From NCBI GenBank assembly GCA_003561875.1, contig PWVL01000009.1:1-42337 (forward strand): a stretch of DNA of 42,337 bases, given 5' to 3'. Position numbers and translations under genes: made by a program. The notes below the pieces were generated by a model. It saw only the letters and a list, made by a program, of their open reading frames with translations. It did not search any database and was not told where the DNA came from. Source of the stretch: Desulfuromonadales bacterium. GTDB lineage: Bacteria > Desulfobacterota > Desulfuromonadia > Desulfuromonadales > Syntrophotaleaceae. This document shows positions 1 through 8,308 of this stretch, piece by piece. How positions within the stretch are numbered: the stretch's first letter is position 1; each line of letters starts with the position of its first letter.

Positions 1-135
1 GAATAAGTCATCAATTTCAAGGGGTTCGCCGCATCGGGCACAGGGGCTGGTCACACGCTGCCCACATGCAGGACATACCACACCTCGGACTACAGGGGTG
101 TCGCACGAGGTGCAAATCTGTGCGCGATGATCCAT
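1..135 (-). CDS. Small zinc-ribbon protein, N-terminal part, running off the left edge (MDHRAQICTSCDTPVVRGVVCPACGQRVTSPCARCGEPLEIDDLF...)
   Basis: Reverse-strand frame from ATG at 135 is open to the window edge and encodes three CxxC motifs; AAGGGGG lies just upstream of the ATG. Not in the ORF track because it is truncated by the window. Confidence 0.6.
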   Translation of the reverse strand, partial: MDHRAQICTSCDTPVVRGVVCPACGQRVTSPCARCGEPLEIDDLF

Positions 136-258
136 TTACCCCCTTGTGACCTCTATCCTGGCATGCAAGTCGCCAAGCTGGAAGGTTTTTCCCAAGTAAA
201 AAGAGCACCAATCAACGGGTTTACCTTTGCACACCCCGTTGTCATTCGGCTTCGTCCA

Positions 259-562
259 TTTTCCGAAACTGTGCGATTCCCCCAAGCGTACATTTCTCGG
301 GATAATTGTGTTAAAAACCAGTTCCTTGAAATGGGCCTCCGCATCGGCGGCCACTTGATGGGACAAATTGGTCCGTTTGTCGAACATGGTCAGCAAAATA
401 CCCGCTATCTGCAGCTCTGGATTCAAGCCGCGACGAATCCGCTGATAGGTCTGGATCAGTTGGCTGAGCCCTTCCAAGGCATAAAACTCGCACTGGAGCG
501 GAATCAGCCGCTATCATAGCATTGACGGTCAACAAGCTCAAGGATGGCGGGCAATCAATGAT
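259..562 (-). pseudogene. ParA/Soj family ATPase remnant, frameshifted and truncated at both ends
   Basis: Reverse strand gives IIDCPPSLSLLTVNAMIAAD in one frame, then LIPLQCEFYALEGLSQLIQTYQRIRRGLNPELQIAGILLTMFDKRTNLSHQVAADAEAHFKELVFNTIIPRNVRLGESHSFGK in another. These are the typical ParA C-terminal motifs. The Walker A half is missing and the 3' end diverges. Confidence 0.8.
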
Positions 563-620
563 AATACAGTTATAATGCTTACATGAGGGGTGGTGGAATA
601 CTCTCGAGTTCTCGAAGTTC

Positions 621-667
621 GGGGGACAGCATACTCAATTATTCAAAATTAAATAAACTGTCACTGG
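621..667. repeat. Imperfect palindromic element, RAYT/REP-like (GGGGGACAGCATACTCAATT...AATTAAATAAACTGTCACTGG)
   Basis: Two arms of about 19-20 bp are imperfect inverted copies with GGGACAG/CTGTC ends. One arm recurs at 42191-42209 beside a Y1-transposase start. Confidence 0.6.
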
Positions 668-931
668 AATTCCACGTCACCGAAATTCCAGATACTGCTA
701 CACCTCGGCAACCTGATCAAAGATCGTATTGGCGCCCAGCATTCCCTGCACATTCAGTCGCGTTTCGACGATTATCGGGACAAGAGAGTGCTGTTGGTGG
801 AGTGTAAGTCGGGGAAGGCGCCGGTTTTTGTCAAGGATGGGGCGGTGGAGCGGTTTTTCGTTCGGGCGGGGGCTTCTACCCAGGAGCTGAGCGCCAGCCA
901 AATGAACGAATTTGTGCGGCAGCGGTTCTGA
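653..931 (+). pseudogene. C-terminal remnant of an AlbA_2 (Schlafen-type) putative DNA-binding domain protein
   Basis: Frame ending TGA 929-931 reads ...FQILLHLGNLIKDRIGAQHSLHIQSRFDDYRDKRVLLVECKSGKAPVFVKDGAVERFFVRAGASTQELSASQMNEFVRQRF*, typical of AlbA_2 (VLLVECK..KPVFVKDG..ERFFVRxGxSTxEL). No N-terminal part or start is present. Confidence 0.7.
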
Positions 932-957
932 AAACCTCTTTGACATTTAGGGTAGCC

Positions 958-1302
958 ATGGCCTTATCAGAATTTGAAAAAAAGCGGGTCGAGAAGTTGC
1001 TGACCGCCTATTGCGAGAACAAAATCCCGCCGGACCTCCGAGACCGGATCAGGATCGAATTCACGATTCGCGGCAACGAGGTGAGCATGTTCGAGAGTCG
1101 ACCGCAATGGCAGGGTGGGGGCGAGTGGATTTCAATGAAGGTAGCCCGCTTCAAGAAGGATCCCAAGACCGAAACCTGGCAACTCTACTGGGCCGACCGC
1201 AACAGCAAATGGCGGCCGTTCCCGCCGCTGCCGTATCACCGCGACATCGAAAAACTGCTGCAAGAGGTGGAGAAGAACGAAACCGGGGCGTTCTGGGGGT
1301 GA
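958..1302 (+). CDS. DUF3024-family protein
   Basis: 114 aa ORF from ATG 958; FEKKRVEKLL...WxLYWADRNSKWRPFPPLPYHRDIEKLLQEVEKNETGAFWG pattern. Confidence 0.7.
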   Translation: MALSEFEKKRVEKLLTAYCENKIPPDLRDRIRIEFTIRGNEVSMFESRPQWQGGGEWISMKVARFKKDPKTETWQLYWADRNSKWRPFPPLPYHRDIEKLLQEVEKNETGAFWG

Positions 1303-1475
1303 GGAGGTCGACGGCGATTGACAGGAGAGGCGGCAATGTCGTGTATTAACCCCGGCGATCTTTTCGGCTGGGCAGGGAACGAAACCTCGATTTCATATCC
1401 ACAAGCTCCGAACATTTGTGTCCGAACTCCGAACATTACGAGGACTTTAAAATCAATTTTGCGAGAGTGTGAACC

Positions 1476-1838
1476 ATGGCATTAAAAAAGAACGCCGGCG
1501 GTTTGGTTTATTCCAGCGGGGAGGGGCGGATGTGTCCCGACTGCAGCCGGCCGATCAAGGAGTGCGCCTGCGCCAAAAAACAGCCGCCGCTGCCCACGGA
1601 CGGAGTGGTGCGGGTGTCCCGGCAAACCAAGGGGCGCAAAGGCAAGGGCGTGACCCTGATTACCGGCGTTCCCCTCGACGCGGCGGGCATCAAGGTCCTG
1701 GCCACGCGCCTCAAGCAGCGGTGCGGCTCCGGCGGCACGGTCAAGGACGGGATCATCGAGATTCAGGGGGATCACTGCGCTCTGCTGGTGGAGGAACTCA
1801 AGCAACTGGGGTGGACGGTCAAACGGGCCGGTGGGTGA
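1476..1838 (+). CDS. yciH: SUI1/eIF1-family translation factor (YciH-like)
   Basis: N-terminal CPDC...CAC zinc-like motif, then RVSRQTKGRKGKGVTLITG...CGSGGTVKDGIIEIQGDH, the SUI1 core. Confidence 0.9.
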   Translation: MALKKNAGGLVYSSGEGRMCPDCSRPIKECACAKKQPPLPTDGVVRVSRQTKGRKGKGVTLITGVPLDAAGIKVLATRLKQRCGSGGTVKDGIIEIQGDHCALLVEELKQLGWTVKRAGG

Positions 1839-1970
1839 ATCCGCCCCTGGATACCGCTTTGTAATTTCCCCCTCACCTTGACACGGGTGCCATCTTTTCC
1901 GTCTGGCAAGGGACAGGTTCTTTTGCTGTATACTCGAACAGAAGGCAAGGTCTGCACCGGGGAGGTACGC

Positions 1971-2186
1971 ATGGCTGTTGGCTGGTCGCGGGATGGCGCT
2001 GTTCAGGATCAGATCGATACGACCTTGCAAGAGGCGCTAGAGCGGGCGCGAAGCTGGCTGCCCGCCGGCGAGAGTGCGACCCATTGCGATGAATGCGAGG
2101 TGCAGATTCCCGAGGCGCGCCGCAAGGCAGTGCCCGGCGTTCGCCTCTGTGTCCGTTGCCAGTCTGAGCGCGAAAGGCGTCAGTGA
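1971..2186 (+). CDS. DksA/TraR-family C4 zinc-finger protein (short)
   Basis: GGAGG upstream of ATG 1971; CDECEVQIPEARRKAVPGVRLCVRCQSERERR is the TraR/DksA zinc finger. Confidence 0.8.
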   Translation: MAVGWSRDGAVQDQIDTTLQEALERARSWLPAGESATHCDECEVQIPEARRKAVPGVRLCVRCQSERERRQ

Positions 2187-2281
2187 CCCGTTTCGGGGGT
2201 TAATCGGCGGCACCCTGGCAAAGAAGATAATCGCTTTCTCCTGCCCGAACCTGTTGAATAAGGGGTTAAACCGGACCCGGT

Positions 2282-2980
2282 ATGCAAAACCATCCTTTCC
2301 TGGTGCTATGCGTTCTCATGATCATCCCGGTCTTTTTATCCGGGATTTTCCGGAGGGATCTGCGCATTCATATGGCAAGGATGGCGCTCATTTCCCTGCC
2401 TTTCGCCTTTACCGAATTCATGTTTTACCCCGATTACTGGGACCCGCCCTTTCTTTTTGATGCCGCGGCCAGATTCGGATTCGGCCTGGAAGACTTCCTT
2501 TTCGTGGCGGCCCTTGGCGCCATGTCCATCGGGCTGTTTCCGACGCTTGCAGGAAAACAGCTGCACAAGGTCAATCCCCGGACGGTACCTCGGGTCTTCT
2601 GGAGAATTGTTCTGCTGACAGGCCTCGCCCTGCTGACGGCGGGAGTAGGCTGGGCAGCAGGATTTCCGGCGATATACACGGCAATAATGATTATGATTTC
2701 CCTGCCCGCCGTTGTTCTGTTGACCTCCCGGCCGGACCTGTGGCGCCCCGCATGCCTGAGCGGAGGTACGACGCTCCTGGCCTATGCCGGAGCCTGCATG
2801 GCATTGGAGTTTCTGCTGCCGGGCACCTTCGAGCGTTACTGGCATACCGACAGCCTTTTGAACGCATTTGTCGGACCATTGCCGGTGGAGGAGCTGCTTT
2901 ACGGCTTTTCGGCAGGTTTTGCCGCCGCAGTTGTCTATCCTTTTGCATTTGCTCTTGAATTCAGGGACTATTCGAAATAA
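2282..2980 (+). CDS. Integral membrane protein with lycopene-cyclase-type domain repeats
   Basis: Multiple hydrophobic segments. Two related motifs, YPDYWDPPFLFDAAARFGFGLEDFLF and FERYWHTDSLLNAFVGPLPVEELLYGF, resemble the PLEEFLFF repeats of heterodimeric/CarR-type lycopene cyclases. Confidence 0.6.
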   Translation: MQNHPFLVLCVLMIIPVFLSGIFRRDLRIHMARMALISLPFAFTEFMFYPDYWDPPFLFDAAARFGFGLEDFLFVAALGAMSIGLFPTLAGKQLHKVNPRTVPRVFWRIVLLTGLALLTAGVGWAAGFPAIYTAIMIMISLPAVVLLTSRPDLWRPACLSGGTTLLAYAGACMALEFLLPGTFERYWHTDSLLNAFVGPLPVEELLYGFSAGFAAAVVYPFAFALEFRDYSK

Positions 2981-2987
2981 TCCCTCA

Positions 2988-3017
2988 ATAGCCGCCGGTG
3001 AAAACGCCGGCGGCTAT
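2988..3017 (+). terminator. Intrinsic-terminator-like hairpin
   Basis: ATAGCCGCCGG-TGAAAACG-CCGGCGGCTAT: 11 bp perfect stem, 8 nt loop, then a T-rich tail. Confidence 0.75.
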
Positions 3018-3084
3018 AATTGTTTTCAGGGGCTTTCCGGAAGTGTGCCGTTCGGATTGAACGAACTGCACAAGACTCCGGTAT

Positions 3085-4509
3085 TCAGCACAAGGGCGCT
3101 TCGGGACGGCTCTCACACAGGGACAGTTCCGCGGCCGGATGGGGATCGGGCAGTTGTTCTGCAGCGTCGCGCAGGGCGATGCGCAGTCCTTCTTCTAGGG
3201 TGGGATGATAGTAGGGCATGGCCAGCAACTGGTGGACAGTGAGCTGCTGCTGTACGGCCAGAACGAGCAGGTGCGCCAGGTGTTCGCCATCGGGGACGGC
3301 CATTTCGGCGCCGATCAGCCGCGCCGTGGTGCGATCTGCGTAGACATGCAGGGCGCCGGCGTTGCGATCTTCGGCGATGGCCCGGGACTGTTGGCGGAAA
3401 TCGCAGCGGCCCGTGACCACGGCGTCCTGGCGGTGGTGGTTGACGGTGCAGCCCACGGAGGCGATCTGCGGATCGCTGAAGCAGATGCGCAGGGGGGTGC
3501 GCCGTTGAAAGCAGCGAGAGCTCGAGACCAGGGCGTTGCTGCCGGCGATGAAGCCTTCATCCTGGGCCTCGTGAAGCAGGGGCAGACTGCCATTGGCGTC
3601 GCCGGTAATAAATACCGGCAGATCGGCGATCTGCAGGGTGTTGGGGTTAAAGGGCGGCAGACCCCGGTCGTCCAGGGGAACGCCGAGGGTCTCAAGGCCC
3701 AGTTCTTCCACATTGGGGGTCACGCCCAGCCCGGCAATGACTCCATCGACAGGGATGGAACGATCGCCGTTGCGAATGGTGAATCCGTTTCCACGGACAG
3801 CGACTTCAGCTTCGCTGCCCACGTGTACGGGGAATTCCCGGCGAATGGCCTCCAGCGCTGCTTCGTTGACACGAGGATCGTGCAGACCGGCGATATGGGG
3901 ATTGCGGCCGAAGCCGGTCACTTCGACGCCCAGCCGGGCCAGGGCCAGACCCAGTTCGATGCCGATGACGCCGAGACCGACCAGCGCCATTCGCCGGGGC
4001 AGGTCCGGCTGTTCAAAAAGGTTGTCCGAAGTGAAAATCCGGTCGGCAAAGGGTTTCCATGCCCGAGGCAGGATCGGCCGGGAGCCGGTGGCGATGATGA
4101 TTTTCCGGCAGCGGATTTCCTCTCTATTGTTGAGCAGAACACGATCCGGGCCAACCAGGCGGGCGCGTCCCTCAACCAGGTTTCGACCGGCCAGCCGGTG
4201 GGTGGCCTCCACCATCCCGGTGGCAAAATAATCCCGCTTGCGGCGGACGTGCTTCAGAATGGCGGGCAGATCGACGGACAGCTCAGGCCAGGGCAACCAG
4301 CCTTTTGCCGCCAGTTCGTTGGCTTTGTGCAGATCGTTGGCGATGGAGATCAGGGCTTTGGACGGCATGCAGCCGACTCTGGCGCAGGTAGTCCCCAGGG
4401 GACCCCGGTCGATGAGCAGATAGTTGTCGGTCTCTTTGACGAGTCGGCGCACGGCGGCCAGGCCGGCACTTCCCGCTCCGATCACGACGATATCGACGGT
4501 TTTAATCAC
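3085..4509 (-). CDS. lpd: Dihydrolipoyl dehydrogenase-like pyridine nucleotide-disulfide oxidoreductase
   Basis: FAD motif VIGAGSAGLAAVRRL, redox motif GTTCARVGCMPSKAL, C-terminal YYHPTLEEGLRIALRDA. GTG start at 4509 after GGAGAA is preferred over the longer ATG start at 4650. Confidence 0.85.
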   Translation of the reverse strand: MIKTVDIVVIGAGSAGLAAVRRLVKETDNYLLIDRGPLGTTCARVGCMPSKALISIANDLHKANELAAKGWLPWPELSVDLPAILKHVRRKRDYFATGMVEATHRLAGRNLVEGRARLVGPDRVLLNNREEIRCRKIIIATGSRPILPRAWKPFADRIFTSDNLFEQPDLPRRMALVGLGVIGIELGLALARLGVEVTGFGRNPHIAGLHDPRVNEAALEAIRREFPVHVGSEAEVAVRGNGFTIRNGDRSIPVDGVIAGLGVTPNVEELGLETLGVPLDDRGLPPFNPNTLQIADLPVFITGDANGSLPLLHEAQDEGFIAGSNALVSSSRCFQRRTPLRICFSDPQIASVGCTVNHHRQDAVVTGRCDFRQQSRAIAEDRNAGALHVYADRTTARLIGAEMAVPDGEHLAHLLVLAVQQQLTVHQLLAMPYYHPTLEEGLRIALRDAAEQLPDPHPAAELSLCESRPEAPLC

Positions 4510-4657
4510 GAACTTTCTCCTTCCATGGTTGATGTGTGGCGACTGTTCGGCACACTGCAGCAGAATCTCCCGACTGCCACGCCGCGGGCCGCATGAATCC
4601 CGTTGTTTCCGGTTGCTCGGAAGTCTCGCAGCGTTGGTAATGGAAGTCATTAACAGG

Positions 4658-5917
4658 TTACTTGAGCCATGCCAGGGCTAGCAGGGCCGGCAGAGCCAGG
4701 CAACTGAAACCACAGAGAGTCCAGCGAAACATCTGCCGATTGCCGATAAAAGCGACCAGACCGAGCTTGAAACCGAGATTGGAGATCAGGGCAATAAGAA
4801 TGCTGATGGTGGCCTGGGGCGCTTGCAGAACGCCCTGCTGCGCCAGACGGGCACTGGAGAGGGTGATGGCATCCAGGTCGGTCAGCCCCGAAAGGAAGGC
4901 GACGACGTAGACGCCATGGTCGCCGAAGAACTCCTTGGCGGCAGATACGGCCAGGATCACTGCCCCGTAGATAAGGCCGAACATAAGGGCCTTGGGCAAC
5001 TCCACCGGATTTTTGGTCGTCGGGCCCGGTCCCTTGCCGGAGGGTGTGCTACGCCACAGCAGAAAAACCGGTATCAGGCCGGCGATAAACATGGCGATCA
5101 GGGGGTAGCGCAGATTACTGAGCAGAGGCGGATGAATCACTCCGGCCAGCAGGGCGACCCGGATCAGCACAATAGTGGAAGCGAGGGACACCACCACCGC
5201 CGCGCTACGGGAAAAGTCGGGATTTCCTCGGCAGTAGCGGCTGAAGGAAAGGGTCGTGGCGGTACTCGACACCAGACCCCCGAGGACGCCGAGAATAGGG
5301 CCGCTCCAGCGCTGCCCGACCAGTTTCAGAAAGACATAGGCGGTCAGGTTGATGGTGCTGATCAGCACCACCATCAGCCAGATATGGGAAGGATTTAGCG
5401 CCTGGAAAGGGCCGTAGCCGCGGTTGGGCAGCACCGGCCAGATAATAAAGGTGACCAGAATAAATTGAAATATGGCGACGAGGTCGTGTTTCTGAAGGCG
5501 CCGGGAGAACTCGTGCATCTCCAGCTTAAAGTAAAGGATAACCGTTGTCGCCAGGCTGACGGTGATGGCCGGAACCGGATTATCCCGGGCCACCAGCAAG
5601 CCGACCCCGTAGGCGACCAGCAGCGCGATGGAGGTGGTCATGCCGGCGGACAGGTTTTTCCGAAGGCGCAGGAAATGGATCATGGTCGCCTGGGCGCCGA
5701 CCGCCAGCAGGCCGGCGGCCATCAGCCAGGAGGAGGTATTTTCGAACTCCGGGTCGCCGCAGATGGCACCGAACAGGGTCGCCAGGATAAAAGTACGCAG
5801 TCCGGCCGTTTCCGGTTCACTGCGTTCCCGCTCCAGTCCCATCAAGGCCCCCAGGGCCATGGCCAGGAGATAGGATTGAAAGGGGTGCCAGACGGCAGGT
5901 TCGGTCATGGGTGGCAC
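4658..5917 (-). CDS. MgtC/SapB-type plus DUF4010 membrane protein
   Basis: N-terminal MALGALMGLERERSEPETAGLRTFILATLFGAICG (MgtC-like), C-terminal multi-TM segment with LSGLTDLDAITLSSARLA typical of DUF4010. Confidence 0.85.
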   Translation of the reverse strand: MPPMTEPAVWHPFQSYLLAMALGALMGLERERSEPETAGLRTFILATLFGAICGDPEFENTSSWLMAAGLLAVGAQATMIHFLRLRKNLSAGMTTSIALLVAYGVGLLVARDNPVPAITVSLATTVILYFKLEMHEFSRRLQKHDLVAIFQFILVTFIIWPVLPNRGYGPFQALNPSHIWLMVVLISTINLTAYVFLKLVGQRWSGPILGVLGGLVSSTATTLSFSRYCRGNPDFSRSAAVVVSLASTIVLIRVALLAGVIHPPLLSNLRYPLIAMFIAGLIPVFLLWRSTPSGKGPGPTTKNPVELPKALMFGLIYGAVILAVSAAKEFFGDHGVYVVAFLSGLTDLDAITLSSARLAQQGVLQAPQATISILIALISNLGFKLGLVAFIGNRQMFRWTLCGFSCLALPALLALAWLK

Positions 5918-6152
5918 CTTCCTCGTGAGGCGGGAAGAGTTGAAACCGGGTGAACAGGATGTTCCGGCAAAACACGCTGCGGCGCCAGACGGAAAAGTTT
6001 CACAAAAAAGGACGGATACTCGACCATGCAGCCAAGTATAGCAAACGGCGGGAGGTTTCGAAAAGAAACGGGCGGAGCAGGGGCGCAGATCAGGAGGATC
6101 GGGAACTCAAAACCTGTTGGTAAGGAGCATAATGCTTTTTGAGAATGGCTGC

Positions 6153-7433
6153 TCACAGCCGCACCGAACGGAAATCCGATGTGTCTCGGGCCAGGGCCAT
6201 GGCGGCGCTGCGGCCGGCCAGCCAACCCATGGAAAAAGCCGCCTGCAGGTTGTAGCCCCCGGTTTCGGCCTGCAGATCCAGCAGTTCTCCGGCCAGGTAG
6301 AGCCCCTGCATACACCGGGATTGCAGGGTTCTGGGATCGACCTGGTCAAGGTCCACGCCGCCGGCGGTGATGATCGCTTCACTGAAGGGGCGATAGCCGC
6401 TGACCTCAAGTGAAAAATTCTTGATCCAACGTCCGAGCCGGCGGCGGTCTTTGGCTCTGAGGGTCGCGGCGCTGCCGTCGCCGGGAAGTTGCAGCAGATC
6501 GAGACAGACCGGCACCATGGGTGCCGGCAGCAGCCCCCGCAGCACGCTGGCCAGGGGTTCCCGGCCGCGCGAATCAAAGTCCCGCTGTAGCCGCCGATCA
6601 AGCTTCGCCTCATCGAGGGCCGGTTTGAGATCAATGGAAAGACCCACCTGACGGCCTGCTGCCAGGGCGTCTACGGCTTGTCCGCTCAGGGTCAGGATGA
6701 TGGGGCCGCTGACGCCGAAGGCGGTAAACACCAGTTCTCCGAAATCTTCTGCGACCTTTTTTTCGTCGACCAGCAGTGTGACCTGAATGTTGCGCAGGTT
6801 CAATTCCGCCATCCGCCCGGTCGCGGGGCCGCGCGTCACCAGGGGCACCAGAGCTGGGCGTACCGGGATGATGCGGTGGCCTGCGGCGGCGGCCATTCGG
6901 TAACCGTCCCCGGTGGATCCGGTCGCCGGATAGGACGCACCGCCGGTGGCCAGCACCACGCATTTGCAGGGAATTTGACGATTCTCGCAGCGGACCCCGG
7001 CAATACGGCCGTCATGGAACAGTAAAGCCTCGACCGGGGTCGATGTCTGCAGAACCACCCCTGCATCAAGCGCCCACTTCAGCAGGACTCTAGCTACCTC
7101 CGTTGCCTTCCCGCCGGCCGGAAAGACCCGTCCGCCCCGCTCCGTCACCAGCGGCATGCCGAGATCTTCAAAAAAAGTCATCAGCTCGGTGTTGAAGAAA
7201 CGGGCAAAAGCCTGTCGCAGAAAACGCCCGGAGGGTCCGAAGCGACAGACAAAATCCCGCACGTCGCAGAAGTTGGTGAGATTGCAGCGACCCTTGCCGG
7301 TAATCCCGAGTTTGAGTGCCGGTTGCGGCATTTTTTCCAGCAGCAGAACCCGGCAGCCTGCCAGTGCTGCCTGGCCCGCCGCCATGAGGCCCGCAGGGCC
7401 ACCGCCGACAACGATGATATCCGGTGTGTTCAA
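6153..7433 (-). CDS. HI0933/BaiN-family flavoprotein (NAD(P)/FAD-dependent oxidoreductase)
   Basis: VVGGGPAGLMAAGQAALAG...KLGITGKGRCNLTN and C-terminal GGVDLDQVDPRTLQSRCMQGLYLAGELLDLQAETGGYNLQAAFSMGWLAG. Confidence 0.9.
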   Translation of the reverse strand: MNTPDIIVVGGGPAGLMAAGQAALAGCRVLLLEKMPQPALKLGITGKGRCNLTNFCDVRDFVCRFGPSGRFLRQAFARFFNTELMTFFEDLGMPLVTERGGRVFPAGGKATEVARVLLKWALDAGVVLQTSTPVEALLFHDGRIAGVRCENRQIPCKCVVLATGGASYPATGSTGDGYRMAAAAGHRIIPVRPALVPLVTRGPATGRMAELNLRNIQVTLLVDEKKVAEDFGELVFTAFGVSGPIILTLSGQAVDALAAGRQVGLSIDLKPALDEAKLDRRLQRDFDSRGREPLASVLRGLLPAPMVPVCLDLLQLPGDGSAATLRAKDRRRLGRWIKNFSLEVSGYRPFSEAIITAGGVDLDQVDPRTLQSRCMQGLYLAGELLDLQAETGGYNLQAAFSMGWLAGRSAAMALARDTSDFRSVRL

Positions 7434-7484
7434 GAGAGGTCCTGTGCGTGGGGTCAGTGGCTGTCCGTGAACGTTCAGCAGATT

Positions 7485-8108
7485 TTAGCCATCCGTAGGG
7501 GAAAGCAGCATAGAGTTGGGATCGGAGCTATGCCAGGCTTCAAAGTTTTCCCGAGTATTGAGGTTCAGGAACATACTCCAGTCGGGGCTGAAACGACGCG
7601 CCTCCTGTTCTTCGATGTAGAGAGTGTCCAGTTCCTTGAGAAAATGAAACAGCGAGTGGTGTCCTCGGCCCAGATAGTGTTTGATTTCCGGAACCAGACT
7701 GCGGGAGTAGAAAGCGTTGAAGGGTTCGATCCAGTCGCCAAAGCGGGTGATGCAGGCCTGGGCGGGAGCCTCACGCAGACGCTGCTGCATGAAGCGGATG
7801 TAGCCGAGATGAATGTTGGGCATGTCACAGGCCAGCAGGTAGACCTGTTGTGACCGTGCGGTCTTGAGGCCGATATGAATACCACCCAGCGGCCCCTTGC
7901 CGGGGATTTCATCCCTGACCAGTTCAAAGGACGTATTGGCGTACAGTTCGGGAACGTTGGAGACTACGATGATCTGGTTGAACACTTCCGCCAGTTGATG
8001 TTGGTGATGACAGAGCAGATAACTGTTCTTAGCCTGCAGAAACTGCTTGTCAAAACCCATGCGGCTGCTCTTGCCACCCGCCAGAATGACCGCGCTGCCG
8101 AATTCCAT
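7485..8108 (-). CDS. mobA: Molybdenum cofactor guanylyltransferase
   Basis: AVILAGGKSSRMGFDKQ N-terminal motif, GPLGGIHIGL, LLACDMPN. Confidence 0.88.
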   Translation of the reverse strand: MEFGSAVILAGGKSSRMGFDKQFLQAKNSYLLCHHQHQLAEVFNQIIVVSNVPELYANTSFELVRDEIPGKGPLGGIHIGLKTARSQQVYLLACDMPNIHLGYIRFMQQRLREAPAQACITRFGDWIEPFNAFYSRSLVPEIKHYLGRGHHSLFHFLKELDTLYIEEQEARRFSPDWSMFLNLNTRENFEAWHSSDPNSMLLSPTDG

Positions 8109-8112
8109 GTCG

Positions 8113-8239
8113 GATCCTTGTCTGCGAAATAAAACAATCTCAGATTGTATTCGGCGGCAACCACGTCCTGTGCTTCACCCATATCGCCGCGACGATACTG
8201 CAATACCGGGTAATGACGGAACTCAAGGTTGTCCTGCAT
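8113..8239 (-). pseudogene. FdhD-like N-terminal remnant
   Basis: ATG at 8239 gives MQDNLEFRHYPVLQYRRGDMGEAQDVVAAEYNLRLF, resembling the FdhD N-terminus (YPV..YR.G....D.VA.E..L.L.VN). Homology stops abruptly and the frame runs into mobA. Confidence 0.45.
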
Positions 8240-8308
8240 AACGCAACTTTTTTCAGCGGGCGGTGACAAAGATTTGTTCTGTGCAGAGCCGCGAAGCGAT
8301 CCTGGCGG

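Noticed and set aside
3205-4596. 463-aa forward ORF antisense to lpd
   Set aside because: Shadow ORF; opposite strand carries complete flavoprotein motifs.
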